In this document: piece by piece, positions 45,201-54,310 of the stretch
Layout of the letters: each line of letters begins with the position of its first letter
Position numbering within the stretch: position 1 is the stretch's first letter
Origin: Biomphalaria glabrata
Taxonomy: Eukaryota > Mollusca > Gastropoda > Planorbidae
Direction: 5' to 3'
Assembly (NCBI RefSeq): GCF_947242115.1
Contig: NC_074715.1
Coordinates: 50,927,080-50,991,079, forward strand
DNA length: 64,000 nt
Notes under the pieces: model-generated
What the model was told of the DNA's origin: nothing
Seen by the model: the letters and a program-made list of their open reading frames with translations, nothing else
The model's database searches: none
Translations under genes and position numbers: made by a program

Positions 45201-48200
45201 GAAAACACCCTTGTTAACCGTGAGCCACATAAACAGATGGCCTTTACATCATCTGCCCTATAGACCACAAGGGAAACTTTACTTTTGACTTTTAATATTA
45301 TATTATATTGTTCTAACGTTTATGAGCTTATAATACAAATGAACAGACTTAAGTATTGAAGCAGAAAAATGGTGTAAAACAATGCTAAATACAACAAGGA
45401 TCATTTGTTGTTTTCAAAATACAGGCTTTACTTCTGACAGGCCAAGACATATACTTAGAAACTGAAGTCTGGTAACATAAATATATAATCAACTAGTACT
45501 TACTTTACCGTCTGTCAGGAAGGTTTCTTTAGTAAACTCGTATGAAAGTTGGTAATCTTGCCAGGGATCTACAAGTAGAAAATCCTCTTCTTCATCTCCA
45601 TCATTTTCATCATCAATGTCCTTTGATATACCAGTGGTTCTCTCATTATGTGGGTTACCCTGGATTTTCAGTTTATTTTTTGTCTGCGAATGGCTAACTG
45701 ATTCTGTTGTACTGGAGGTTGAAGCTTCATCTAAAAACACCAGAGCATATGTAGTGTTAGGATCATTTTTACAGAGTTACAGATTTGAAGGGAAAGAATT
45801 TTATAGGTATTGTCTCACCTGCATTAAGATGACTTGACGCTTGTGATCTTTGTAACGATTCAGACGTCACGCTGGAGCATTCATTGGTACAAGAGTCTTC
45901 GTCGTCATCAGCAGATGAATTTCTCTCATTTCTAGTAGCCAATCGGGACGTAAATTTAGCCAGCAAGGGATTAGGTGGGATCACAACATCTTCATCACTT
46001 TCCGTTTCTCTGGTGTCCGTAGGTGTTTGATTTTGTTGTTGTGCTCTTCCGCTGCTTTCTCCATGCTGCTGACTGCCTTTCATCTTTTGTCTCATATCCT
46101 TGAGCTCTTCATCAGATATAAGAGACTTCCCTTTAAAATCTCGAGGCAAACCAAAATAATAATACGACTTTTTAACTGCATCTTGCCAGTACTCATAAAT
46201 ACGAGCATTATTTAGCATTCGGGTTATATTTTTCTTGGTCATGTAAGGATCTGGAAAAGAATTCATAAAAAATTGCAAAAAAACAAAAAAACAAAAACAA
46301 CAATTCATTGTGCCGGACTTAAAAGAGCTACACAATTTAACAATAAATATTCTGTTACCCTGATGCAGTAAAGGATTCATTACCTTCGACTGAAAGCTTT
46401 TTACTGTTCCAAGGTTTGGTAGTACGCTTCAGTACTTCATTTCTGATTGTAACCACATTCGTAACTACATCAAATTCAAGGCTATAGAAACGTATGAGAC
46501 CTAGCCAGAGTTGACCCAAACTTGATTCATTTCTTTTTTGAAAAGCATACTTCATCACCTAGAAAATCAATAACTAAAATTATTTATCAATACATTCTGG
46601 CAACACAATGGCCCACCAGGGAGGGCAAATTCCACCCACTGAACAGGCTGTAAGCTTTCATCAAACCCTGGCTATAATACAAAAAACAGAAAAGGAAAAG
46701 TGGCCAAGTCCCAAAAAGCCAGTGGAGTCTGGGAGCGCATGAGGCGCCCTGACCGCACTTCCCCGTGGTGGAGGCTGTCCAGGCCTAAGCAAGCTATTAT
46801 AGCACAGTGCAGGACAGGCCAATGTCCTATTGGCTCATATTTCTCACGGCTATGGCCAAATTTTGATTCACGGTGCCCCCGCTGCGGGGAAGAAGAGGAA
46901 ACCATGCCTCATATTCTGTTTGACTGCCCCAGACTTGCTGATCTCTGTCTCGACAGGTCTGGGAAACCCAAAATTCTCGACCTGTATGGCGACATTTATG
47001 CACTACGCAAGACAGCAGGGTTTCTGTCCAGGGCTTTTGCAAGAGAGGATTTGAGCCTCTCAAGCCCTCACTCAAATGGAGTTTGATGATGATGATGATC
47101 AATACATTCTGACTAGAAATACAAAAGCTTTTTTTTTTTTAACTTTCGACTAAAATGTGTCACAGAAAACAAAACTAATAATAGGGAAATGCTACCTTCT
47201 TCCTCATTCTTTCAAATGCTGGGGAATCTTGATGAAAGTCTCCAACTTCTTCACCTGTCACCTATTTAAAGAAATTGAACAAGTCATGAATCTGCAGTAC
47301 AATCTAGATATATTACAGAAAAAAACTCATTCTGGAATGTTCTTACCTTAGGAGGAGTTATAATAGGCAAGACCTGAGGGCTGCAGTTCTGAAGGTAATA
47401 GATGACCATCAGACTGAGTGCATGTGGTGGAATGAAACCGTCATAGTGACGATCCAAACCAAAAATCTGCACAAAAATAGAATTCATTTTTAAATTAAGT
47501 TACTATTGAAATGCAATTTCGATATTTAATTACCCAATACTCGCAATATGACTACAAAATGTATTTAAATGTTCAAAATGAAACAATTAGAAACTATTTA
47601 AGGATTTTCTTTCATTGAACTCTCCTTTCTATCACAAAACTTTGAGCATTTTTAATACGAAACAAAATTTATTTTTAATGAAAATAATTGTAGACTCACA
47701 CTGGCCCAGTATCTGAAGGCGATAGCCAATTTTCTAACTCGTTCATCAAAATCTGAATAAATAGCCAACAGTTCTCCTGAACAATGAGCATTGTAGCAGT
47801 GTATGGCAATAGTGACCTGATAACCAGTGGCCTCATCTGTCAACAGCAGAACAGGCACTTTGGCCAAGAAATCAGTCCGGACATTAGAAAATCCTGTATC
47901 TAGAAAACCAAAACAAAACCTGACAGCAGCATGATCAAGAGTTATCCCCCCTAATCATATAAGAGAAAAACTAAATAAATACAAATCAACAAAGTATAGA
48001 AATTATTTTTTTTAAAGTTATAATAGAAACATTTAATATTCAGCTTAATAAGAAAAATCAATCAATAAATCAATGTATAAATATTTCTATATAAAACATG
48101 CATGCAGAGAGAGAGTGAAAGAAAAGATTCAAACCCAAGTTAAGGTCATCTTGCTGACTGTTCAAAAAGATAAAAGTTCCCCTTTCAGACCTTGCGATCT

Positions 48201-51200
48201 ATAGGACAGAGGGTGTAAAGGCCATCTGCTTCTGTGGCCCCCGGTTAACGAGGATGCCATGTAGCCAACACAACGACCAACCGCCTTTACTTTTCCCCAA
48301 CTAATGTCAGGTACCAATTAGAACTGGGTGAACTCAGAAGCCTCCAAAGATCTTGAAATAAAAAATCCCAGTCTTCACCGAGATTTGAACCTGGGACCTT
48401 CGGTTAGGAAGCCAAGCGCTGTACCACTCAGCCACCGTGCCTCCCTGACATTACAAACAACAGAGAATTAGGTCAGCCAGTCACCATCAACATCAACAAA
48501 AGGTTTGAGAAGCTCAAAACCTCTCTGGATGAAAAACGAAAGGTTGCTTGCAGTGCAAGCTAGTTATTCCACTGCCATATGCCACTCAACTTATTATCAT
48601 TAAGAATTGTGGCATGTTAATCTGTCAGTTTACCTTTTTTATCTCTTAGGAGTATATACACTTCATTCAAAAGTACTGTCAGTTTCTTGTCTTTGTCAGT
48701 GGAGTTCAAGTCCACATTGATGTCTGCTGTCTTTAAGCCAAATCCAGTCAAAGATGACCCATACATGTGAATTAAAACCCCTGAAAAGAGAAACAACACA
48801 TGTTGAAATAAACGTAACTAAATGTATATATTCATTATTGGTTGCACATCATACAGTTGTTACTTTTATGTATAGATACTTATGCAGTTTGCATATGTGA
48901 TTTTGCTGTTATAATTCTTTTCATCGCAGAATTAATATTCCTTTGCTGTGATTGAGTTTGAAATATTACCATATCATGTAAGGCATAGTGTTTTGATAGT
49001 TTAAATATTTCTCTTATTGAGTTTTTGTCTCTCTCTCTTTCTTATTTCAACTCACACACTTACAGGTGACATGATCGTGTTGTTAAGTTGCTTGAACTTT
49101 AATGCTTTCATTAAAGGGACAGGAGGTAAAATAAAATTCTTTTTCTATTTATTTTCTCCTTTGCTAGAATATGCTGAACTAGGCAGCAAGAAATAAGTTT
49201 ACAGAATGAAAAAAAAAAAAACCTCAGCAAGGTCAATATAATATGTGGCAAACTTAGCAATATCAATAAAAATCACAGCAGCAGCAGGTATGATTAAGAA
49301 ACAAACTTAGCAATATCAATACAAAACTTGGCAGATAGAAACAACTATGATTAAGAAACAAACTTAGCAATGTCAATACAAAACTTGGCAGATAGAAACA
49401 ACTATGATTAAGAAACAAACTTAGCAATATCAATACAAAACTTGGCAGACAGAAACAACTATGATTAAGAAACAAACTTAGCAACATCAATACAAAACTT
49501 GGCAGATAGAAACAACTATGATTAAAAAACAAAACTTAGCAATGTCAATACAAAACTTGGCAGATAGAAACAACTATGATTAAGAAACAAAACTTAGCAA
49601 TGTCAATACAAAACTTGGCAGATAGAAACAACTATGATTAAGAAACAAACTTAGCAATATCAATACTAAACTTGGCAGATAGAAACAACTATGATTAAGA
49701 AACAAACTTAGCAATGTCAATACAAAACTTGGCAGATAGAAACAACTATGATTAAGAAACAAACTTAGCAATGTCAATACAAAACTTGGCAGATAGAAAC
49801 AACTATGATTAAGAAACAAACTTAGCAATGTCAATACAAAACTTGGCAGATAGAAACAACTATGATTAAGAAACAAACTTAGCAATGTCAATACAAAACT
49901 TGGCAGATAGAAACAACTATGAAAAAAAAAAACCCTCGGAAAATTGCTTCTCCCCTTAATAGTAATAATTATCAGGGCTTGTAATACAAAATTGGCAGCC
50001 GATTGTTGTAAGAATTAACTCTTTTCAGATATGCGCATGGACCTTTTTTGTTAGGATTTCTTTAGTATTAAAGCTATATATCTGTTTTGTTCTTTTTTTT
50101 TTAAATAGATTTAGAATGTTTTAGAGACAGAACATAAAAAATTCAACCTGGATTTTTTTCCTGGCAAATCTTTTCTAGTCTTTTGACAACCTCCATCCGA
50201 GATTTTTGTTCCGCCTCGCTAATACCCTTTTCTTGATACACCTTTTCTACTGCGGCAGTGAGAGCTTCTAGCTGGCTAGGAGTTGGTGGAGGTATTGCTT
50301 TCAGAAGAGCGTCCATTGCACTGACCTATAGATTTTATGTTTAAGTTATGTAAACTAATAATTTCGATTTAACAAAACGTACTCAGAGAACAAATAATAA
50401 ATTGTAAAAAATTATAATAAAATTTATTTCATTAAAACTTTTAACATGGATTTCAATTAAAATGAAAACTTTAATTGTTTGTTTGTTTTTTATTGTAAAA
50501 TGCAGGAATGCTTTTTAATAAACTACATATATCTCTAAAGAATAACTACATCTAGCTCTAAAGAATAACTACATCTATTTCTAAAGAATAACTACATCTA
50601 TCTCTAAAGAATAACTACTTCTATCTCTAAAGAATAACTACATCTATCTCTAAAGAATAACTACATCTATCTCTAAAGAATAACTACATCTAGCTCTAAA
50701 GAAAACAAAGTACTTCCTTACTTCAATTCTTCTACAATGCCGGTTATCTTTTAAATGTTTCAGACAGTCTTCAACTAAATCCATATGATACTCACAAAGA
50801 TGGCAGAAAAATTTGGCTTTAGGAAACCGAGCATTTTTCTAAGAAAAAAAAACAAACACAGAAAATGATCACTAATAATTCTGTTTAGGATACAAAATGA
50901 TACTGACTAGCAACGACTTTAAGGTTTGACTTAACATATTCTAGACAAATGTATATACTAAATATAGATAGATAAGTTTATGAACATAACATAGTCTTTA
51001 ATATGTGTATTCAGAAAAGCCAACTATTTGTAAAAAAAGGGATGAAACATTACAAACCTTTACCTTTTTTAGAACAACTATTTTGTTTTGTTCTAGTTTC
51101 TGTAAAAATTCAGGATTCAAATCTTCATCTATAAAATTTAAAAGCAGTCATTAGTTTACCCAACAAGAAGAGTATTGTGTGAAAGAAAGAACATTTTTAT

Positions 51201-52063
51201 GACGTTTCTTTTTATGTCCAGGAACCCTCAGATGCCCACGGCACCTAGTTAAAACTACAAGCCTCTTAAATTTCATGAATAAAAGTGAAATCGAAACCAT
51301 ATGCGAGACCAAAGTGCCAGCCCATTTCTTTCAATTCAGCAGTTAAAAATAACTACATGATTATGGAAAAATCATATATGAAATTTGTTATTCTCATGGC
51401 TGCAATCAATTTAAAATATAATACCTAAAATTAAAGACTTTAAAATAGAAACAATCATTTACCTCCCTGCCTGGATGGTCTAGGTTTATTGTTATTAACA
51501 TTACTGATGCCACGAGTTCCTGCATTTTCTACTTTTTTAGAATCAGGTCGATTGGGTTTAATATCAGGGGCAGATCCTAGAAGTGGAACTTTGTCTACTT
51601 TTTTTTTCCGGCTTTCTTCTATTTTTGTAGAATCTAACTGAGCTGCAAGCTCCTCGGGACTAAGTGAATCAGCACTTTCTTTCCCAGAGTCTGCTTTTTC
51701 TTTCTCCAAATCAGTCTCTTTTGAATACTTGTTTTTGGTTATTTTAGCTGATTGTACTTTACTGGGTAGCTGCTTCTTCTCCAGCGACATCGAGTCCTGT
51801 GCTGAATTTTCATGGGACACATGTTTTTTCTTCTGTTTGGGCAAAGGGACAAGGGTGAGACTAGTGCGTTGTGCAACGATGTTTGGTTTATCTGCAGTAA
51901 CACTGGTGTTCAGCAAAGCATTCCCATTAATATTTACTGTTGAATCGGATGAGTCTTGACCAATGTCTTCATTCTGAATTTCTAATTCTACAGAGGGGTT
52001 TTTGAGTTTTAACATCTGCTTCAGGTCTTGAGTAGCTTGATGACTGTTGAATCCTTCAGCCAT
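31442..52063 (-). CDS. TUT4/7: TUT4/TUT7-family terminal uridylyltransferase (27 coding exons)
   Basis: A single gene whose 27 coding exons, all with GT-AG borders, sum to 4440 nt (1479 aa); human TUT7 is about 1495 aa and TUT4 about 1640 aa. Family enzymes add uridines to RNA 3' ends (pre-let-7, poly(A)-shortened mRNA, some viral and retroelement RNAs) and act mainly in the cytoplasm. Domain order: Ser/Lys-rich N-terminus (aa 1-222), C2H2-like finger (223-261), pseudo-nucleotidyltransferase with PAP-associated region (about 262-556), acidic linker, CCHC knuckle (about 780-800), catalytic nucleotidyltransferase and PAP-associated domain (about 826-1096), one CCHC knuckle (about 1160), then a Gln/Pro/Asn-rich tail. 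The separate entries list the exons of each part. Introns hold SINEs, LINE pieces and two satellites. It cannot be assigned to TUT4 versus TUT7; it may be the single invertebrate orthologue of both. Confidence 0.95.
31598..31815. repeat. Interspersed repeat family C
   Basis: GTGCTACTTTCATGCTTATA, GCATGCTCAGCGCTATGGTC, GTGGACCAATGGGGGAGGGG, and a longer right part with GGTAGCCAAGCCAAGTTCAA. It lies in a TUT4/7 intron. Confidence 0.6.
32430..32640 (+). mobile_element. LINE reverse-transcriptase C-terminal fragment
   Basis: LDTMKEWTGL, then IAADKEEVEGFVHKSHHSI, matches the IKEWTGLS...AADREEWR ending of CR1/Jockey-like LINE ORFs. A GATGATGAAGAA-like tail at 32615-32630 is typical. It lies in a TUT4/7 intron. 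Confidence 0.5.
32640..32835 (+). mobile_element. Second LINE-derived scrap
   Basis: Frames such as SRRGHKLK and CIRCGKYQV resemble the region before and in the C-terminal zinc finger seen at 6038-6190. Its border with the preceding fragment is unclear. Confidence 0.35.
34108..34168 (-). repeat. SINE A, 3' scrap
   Basis: ATACATGTTTTGAATGTTCC then TTCAGAATTGAAGATG. Only the tail half is visible. Confidence 0.4.
34220..34720 (+). mobile_element. LINE fragment with RT end and zinc-finger remnant
   Basis: Broken frames read SETWVLYK, then MEDRHTPKAIFFGELTEGWH, KGFHKRQLENSY and VCDKICRSQL. These follow the order YGSETW, RxPKxLLYGEL, KDTLK, C-x-CRSR of molluscan LINEs. It lies in the large TUT4/7 intron between 33847 and 35055. 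Confidence 0.55.
35868..36042 (-). repeat. SINE A, full-length copy
   Basis: GTTTGTAAAATGTTTTACAT to CGCACGACCAGGCAGCCAT. It is close to the copy at 44-226 and lies in a TUT4/7 intron. Confidence 0.8.
36105..36215 (+). mobile_element. LINE zinc-finger remnant
   Basis: Related to 6038-6190 and 34600-34700 (AAACATGTGAGTCACAG, GGGGCCACATAGCCATTTG). The coding frame is lost. It lies in a TUT4/7 intron beside a SINE A. Confidence 0.4.
36726..36987 (-). repeat. SINE B next to a TUT4/7 splice donor
   Basis: Full-length copy with a 9-bp duplication GTACCAGTA (36717-36725 and 36988-36996). The proximal edge of the duplication lies 8 nt from the donor GT of exon 37104-37005, and the element is in the same orientation as the gene. 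Confidence 0.82.
37295..37770. repeat. GC-richer unclassified segment, probably an old repeat
   Basis: Less AT-rich than its surroundings, with broken frames. It contains CTTGAAGATCAGTTAACC and CCTACTGACCCCAAACTGTA. It lies in the TUT4/7 intron between the knuckle exon and the next. No second copy is in the window, so repeat status is a guess from base composition. Confidence 0.3.
38480..38640 (-). repeat. SINE B, decayed copy
   Basis: AAGTTTCACTTTCAGACCTT and GTGATCTGAGGAGGCAGATG match the 3' end. The rest is only loosely related. It lies in a TUT4/7 intron. Confidence 0.4.
39388..39524 (-). repeat. SINE B, 5' half
   Basis: TTTTCCCCAACTAATGTCAG, GAGCTGGGTGGATTCAAAGG and ACCAGGATTCGAACC to AAGCAAAGCGCTCTACC. 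The 3' half is missing. It lies in a TUT4/7 intron. Confidence 0.65.
39809..43749 (-). CDS. TUT4/7: TUT4/7 exons 13-19: catalytic uridylyltransferase module
   Basis: Exons 43749-43657, 43241-43141, 42874-42713, 42258-42169, 41152-41039, 40884-40810 and 39986-39809. The active-site block reads FGSSCNGFGFYKSDIDICM, giving the first two catalytic Asp. The third is in EIEGDISLYNTL, encoded by 42874-42713. The following segments (AKVPIVKF, IDPRVQVLGYTIKTFAK, DIGDASRGSLSSYAYILMMLYYLQ, VAELWIGFLRFYVEDFNYKE) match the nucleotide-binding and PAP-associated parts of DIS3L2/let-7-pathway TUTases. All three Asp are present, so this half should be active. Human TUT4 has SSYAYTLMVLYFLQ at the same place. 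Confidence 0.95.
41620..41725 (+). repeat. SINE A, decayed copy
   Basis: GCTGGTTGTTGATGTGGCAT, GAGTTTGAATCCCACCCACT and CCCTGCAGGAGGTTTGGTCT keep the order of SINE A. It lies in a TUT4/7 intron. Confidence 0.45.
42430..42600 (+). mobile_element. LINE C-terminal fragment
   Basis: RKRENRQTEKRWKDNN, one stop, then DWIGLSSKEFLFKAKDKT matches the conserved RxRQ-RWEDNIKEWTGLS...AKDR ending of a LINE family, as does the copy at 56130-56330. It lies in a TUT4/7 intron. Confidence 0.5.
43362..43450 (-). mobile_element. LINE family D tail scrap
   Basis: CTTATAACTAACAGACATT followed by AAGATAATTATATCCTATGA is a diverged family D tail in a TUT4/7 intron. Confidence 0.4.
43804..43977 (+). repeat. SINE A, full-length copy
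   Basis: TGGCTGCCTGGTCATGCGGT, GTCCAGGGTTCAAACCTTGC, GGACTAGGAAGTAATT, then ATCCAAAACATG. It lies in a TUT4/7 intron 55 bp upstream (in transcription sense) of exon 43749-43657. Confidence 0.8.
44020..44190 (+). mobile_element. LINE fragment
   Basis: GGVLKVGHHKRYQDKDTLKT, then CEINICDVKEIVSDDP, resembles the GG-KRYKDTLK-L-C-I region that follows LLYGEL in molluscan LINEs. No clean ends are visible. It lies in a TUT4/7 intron next to a SINE A. Confidence 0.45.
44735..46250 (-). CDS. TUT4/7: TUT4/7 exons 10-12: acidic linker and first CCHC zinc knuckle
   Basis: Exons 46250-45819, 45730-45504 and 44882-44735. The first two encode a hydrophilic linker with acidic runs (SADDDEDSC, DIDDENDGDEEEDF), probably disordered. 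The third encodes a retroviral-type zinc knuckle, C-x2-C-x4-H-x4-C (CMYCEQEGHLKNNC), that precedes the catalytic half as in vertebrate TUT4/7. A nearer GTAAGA donor at 44771 would put a stop in the next exon, so I place the end of exon 12 at 44735 (CCTT/gtaagt), which keeps SRHVRVLTQTLNRVP and joins in frame to SEVGLTDESLAERYLILKN. Confidence 0.88.
45190..45292 (+). repeat. SINE B, 3' half
   Basis: TTGTTAACCGTGAGCCACAT, CATCTGCCCTATAGACCACA and AGGGAAACTTTACTTTT. It lies in a TUT4/7 intron. Confidence 0.6.
46384..50325 (-). CDS. TUT4/7: TUT4/7 exons 4-9: N-terminal pseudo-nucleotidyltransferase module
   Basis: Exons 50325-50148, 48780-48634, 47899-47700, 47466-47347, 47261-47196 and 46558-46384. 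The nucleotidyltransferase signature GSSLTGFGLKTADINVDL is present, but the usual D-x-D reads D-I-N, and the third-Asp position reads VTIAIHCYN instead of V-D-I-S-x-YN. Two of the three metal-binding Asp are therefore replaced. This matches the known catalytically dead N-terminal module of TUT4/TUT7, which serves RNA and Lin28 binding in mammals. The helical part (FDERVRKLAIAFRYWA; HALSLMVIYYLQ) and the PAP-associated part (SLGQLWLGLIRFYSLEFD) are intact, so selection has kept the fold. The short 66-nt exon 47261-47196 joins the two sub-domains. One intron holds a 57-bp satellite, another a SINE and another a LINE with a target-site duplication. Confidence 0.93.
46600..47097 (+). mobile_element. 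5'-truncated LINE with 14-bp target-site duplication
   Basis: A 498-bp insertion flanked by a perfect duplication ATCAATACATTCTG (46586-46599 and 47098-47111), ending in a (GAT)n tail. Codons read WWRLSRPKQAIIAQCRTGQC, then CPRCGEEEETMPHILFDCP, the Cys/His motif at the end of reverse transcriptases of the I/R1-like type that follows an RNase H domain. An open frame of about 128 codons survives, and together with the intact duplication this points to a fairly recent insertion. It lies antisense to TUT4/7, in the intron just upstream of the exon that starts at 46558. Confidence 0.82.
48172..48445 (-). repeat. SINE B, full-length copy
   Basis: AAAGTTCCCCTTTCAGACCT to CGCTGTACCACTCAGCCACC. It lies in the TUT4/7 intron between 47899 and 48634. 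Confidence 0.75.
49306..49921. repeat. 57-bp tandem repeat, about 11 copies
   Basis: The unit contains CTTAGCAATGTCAATACAAA, ACTTGGCAGATAGAAACAAC and TATGATTAAGAAACAAA. Starts at 49306, 49363, 49420 and 49477 give a 57-bp period, with two 58-bp units. A partial unit begins at about 49252. It lies in the TUT4/7 intron between 48780 and 50148. Long minus-strand open frames (19-residue repeats) come from the period being a multiple of three. Confidence 0.92.
50512..50706. repeat. 23-bp tandem repeat, about 8 copies
   Basis: The unit CTAAAGAATAACTACATCTA plus 3 bases (TCT or GCT) repeats with a 23-bp period from about 50512. It lies in the TUT4/7 intron between 50325 and 50722 and ends about 16 bp from the donor of exon 50838-50722. 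Confidence 0.9.
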
Positions 52064-52095
52064 GATATATTGTTATCTTCAAAGCTTAAAGTTGG
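50722..52095 (-). CDS. TUT4/7: TUT4/7 exons 1-3: low-complexity N-terminus and C2H2-like finger
   Basis: Exon 1 is 52095-51463. Its ATG at 52063 lies 32 nt after an acceptor (TTCAG/ACCAAC), so the 5' UTR is spliced. It encodes about 200 residues rich in Ser, Lys, Glu and Asn with no recognisable fold. Exons 51128-51064 and 50838-50722 follow. The third encodes a finger with C-x2-C and paired His (FFCHLCEYH, then LKHLKDNRHC), matching the position of the N-terminal C2H2 finger that in mammals helps Lin28/let-7 binding. Whether the snail protein binds Lin28 cannot be told. The next exon begins VSAMDALLKAIPPPTPSQLEAL, and the Q-LEAL stretch matches the segment before the first nucleotidyltransferase in human TUT4. 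Confidence 0.88.
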
Positions 52096-52892
52096 TCTGA
52101 ATTAAAAATAGAGTAAAATATATGCTAGATGCTAATGATTTAAAAAGAAATATGAAGAATAGTTGAAACAAGATAAAAAAAAAAAAGTATATTTTAAATG
52201 CTTACAATATATGTTGCTAGTACAACTTAATTCTACCAGAACCATGGAATTTTTTTAAGTCTAACTCACATATAATTTAACTAAAATATACTTTTTAAAA
52301 AAATCCAAGAAAAAAAAATTTTGCAAATGATAAAAGTTGGTGCTCATAAGCACAATCCATAGCCAACCATTACTGACTAAACGGTAACTTTTCTTTACAT
52401 CTTATCTGGTCTTCTGTAAAATAGAGAGAAAAAAACAACATTTAAATCTGATGTAAATGAAGAATAGTCATTGTAGGAGCAAAAAAAAAAGGGAGGGGGG
52501 TAAATTGGGCCATTCCAATTCAATGAATATGAATATATATAAGATTTAACAAAAGGCTTTTCAGTTTTTAGATTTGCAACATTAATGTATAGTATGCCAA
52601 TTTGCACTACTCTTTCTCACCTAATGAATTCCTAATTTATTAAGATGATTTTCTAAAAAGAATTTTATTATATAGTTCAGGCTTATTGTTGCATTCATGC
52701 TAAATATCTATTCAAGTGGCATTACCAGTTTTTGTCTGCACATAGAGGATTGATAGATTAATTTACAATGATCAAACCCATTACAGACAAACATGCTCTA
52801 TATTATCTTGAATGTTTTCTTTCTGCATTCTACTTTAACATGCCTATTGGCTTGTCTCAACCCTTTTAAATACATCTTTTTTTTTTTTTACA

Positions 52893-53030
52893 TTTTTGTT
52901 ATATAACATGCTCAGAGCACTATGGTCTTTTGTGGACCAGTGGGGGAAGGAAGTGCTCAGTAAATACAGATCAAGCCTCATTGATAGGTAGCCAAACAGA
53001 GGAGGGAACCTGCTACCTCTCCAATACCAT
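52893..53030. repeat. Family C repeat, partial
   Basis: ACATGCTCAGAGCACTATGG, GTGGACCAGTGGGGGAAGGA, then TCATTGATAGGTAGCCAA. Internal parts are missing. Confidence 0.5.
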
Positions 53031-53287
53031 CTCAAGATAGATTTCTTTCTAGTATACAAAACACTAAAAAATACGAAACACTTAAAAAAAAAATTCTGTT
53101 CTTTGAAGAACATTCATAACGTAAATTTGGATTCCAAGTATATATTGTAAATATATATGAAAAGAAAAACTTGAAAATTGTGTTTTAATTATATATGTCT
53201 GAAATTTTCTTTTCTTTTTGATAACATGCTTAAAACCTTCCTGCGTCCCACTGTCAGAGCTTATAAGCACTCCCCCACACATTAGTT

Positions 53288-53330
53288 GGTTAAAGGGAAG
53301 GGGGGGGGGGGGGGGGTGTGTGTGTGTGTG
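53288..53330. repeat. G-run and TG microsatellite
   Basis: About 18 G followed by TGTGTGTGTGTGTG in a presumed TUT4/7 5' intron. Such runs are prone to length errors in assemblies. Confidence 0.8.
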
Positions 53331-53398
53331 CAAACCATTTTTTTTTTCCTCTGAAGGGGTGCAAACGGTAAAATTTTTGAGTAGCACTGACTTAAAGC

Positions 53399-53488
53399 AT
53401 CTTCTTATCTTGTAGAATACAGACATTACATCAAAAAAGAAAATGAGTATGCCCTACACATGCCCTAAGGTCAATCTAGTCATGCATA
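53399..53488 (-). mobile_element. LINE family D tail scrap
   Basis: CTTATCTTGTAGAATACAGA, CATCAAAAAAGAAAATGAGT and CTAGTCATGCATAA match the family D 3' end. Confidence 0.5.
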
Positions 53489-54310
53489 AATTTTTCTTTT
53501 TTTTTAAGTGAGGCATGGTAAGATTTTAACCCTAAAGCCAAAAGTTCAAAGTAGAAATGAAAATAACAACTAGACTCTATACACTAGAAATACATCTCTA
53601 TAAGTAGTCTACAATATAGTAACAGTCAATAACAAAGTTTAGTGAATGTGAGGCTGCAAGGCATAAATTTCTTGGCTAACTATCAATCAAAGGGTCTCAA
53701 GACCTCTTGAACCGAGTTGCGTTTGATACTAAAACAATCTTAAACAATCTTGGCTTTATTCTTTTTCAATAGAAGTTTATAATTAAGATTATTTTAAAGC
53801 ATCTAAAAATAAATAATACTAGAGTCTAATACTATAGTAAAGTAAATAGACTTGACCTAGTCTAGATCTAGATGTGATGCAGACCAAAGTCTAGTTTTAG
53901 TAGACTACTTTAGAAAGAGTACAGAGTCTACATATTATATTATTACATACTTTTACTTAGTTATGATACTCTAGAATTTAGAATATATTATAGAGAATAG
54001 AGACTAGTTGTCTGCCTAAAAGTGAAAGAACACTTCTAAGACTAAGATCTGGAATCTAACTCTATTCTAGATATATCATATTCATAATCATAATGTTGAT
54101 AATTATTGACCGTGAATCATGATTGAAGTTTGAAGTGTTTGAGTTTATTTATTTTTAATATTTTTATTAAGTTTTTCACTCTCGACTCTCTCGATTGTTA
54201 TGGCGAGGCAGATAAGAGACTTTGATAATATAATATTACTGATTACCGATGTTCTTGAAAGCCACTGAGTAATAAGTAGTAAGACTTTTATACTTAAGAA
54301 ACAGACTTAC

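Larger units (their letters stand above)
52096..54310. other. Probable first intron of TUT4/7
   Basis: No coding exon was recognised. It holds a partial family C repeat, a G-run followed by TG repeats, a LINE 3' end scrap and CTAGATCT-rich DNA at 53.8-54.1 kb. Confidence 0.4.

Noticed and set aside
46700-47086. Host zinc-binding protein (CPRCGEEEE...H...C)
   Set aside because: The motif, (GAT)n tail and 14-bp duplication show that it is a truncated LINE.
49263-49891. Hydrophobic repeat ORFs (FYLPSFVLTLLSLF-type) on the minus strand
   Set aside because: They come from the 57-bp array. Frame-breaking 58-bp units and intronic location argue against a protein.
49306-49921. CRISPR-like array
   Set aside because: Units are contiguous with no unique spacers, in a eukaryotic intron.
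11275-52063. WDR36 and TUT4/7 as a functional cluster
   Set aside because: Both act on RNA and share a strand, but they have separate long introns and 5' ends. Adjacency in an animal genome is not evidence of joint function.
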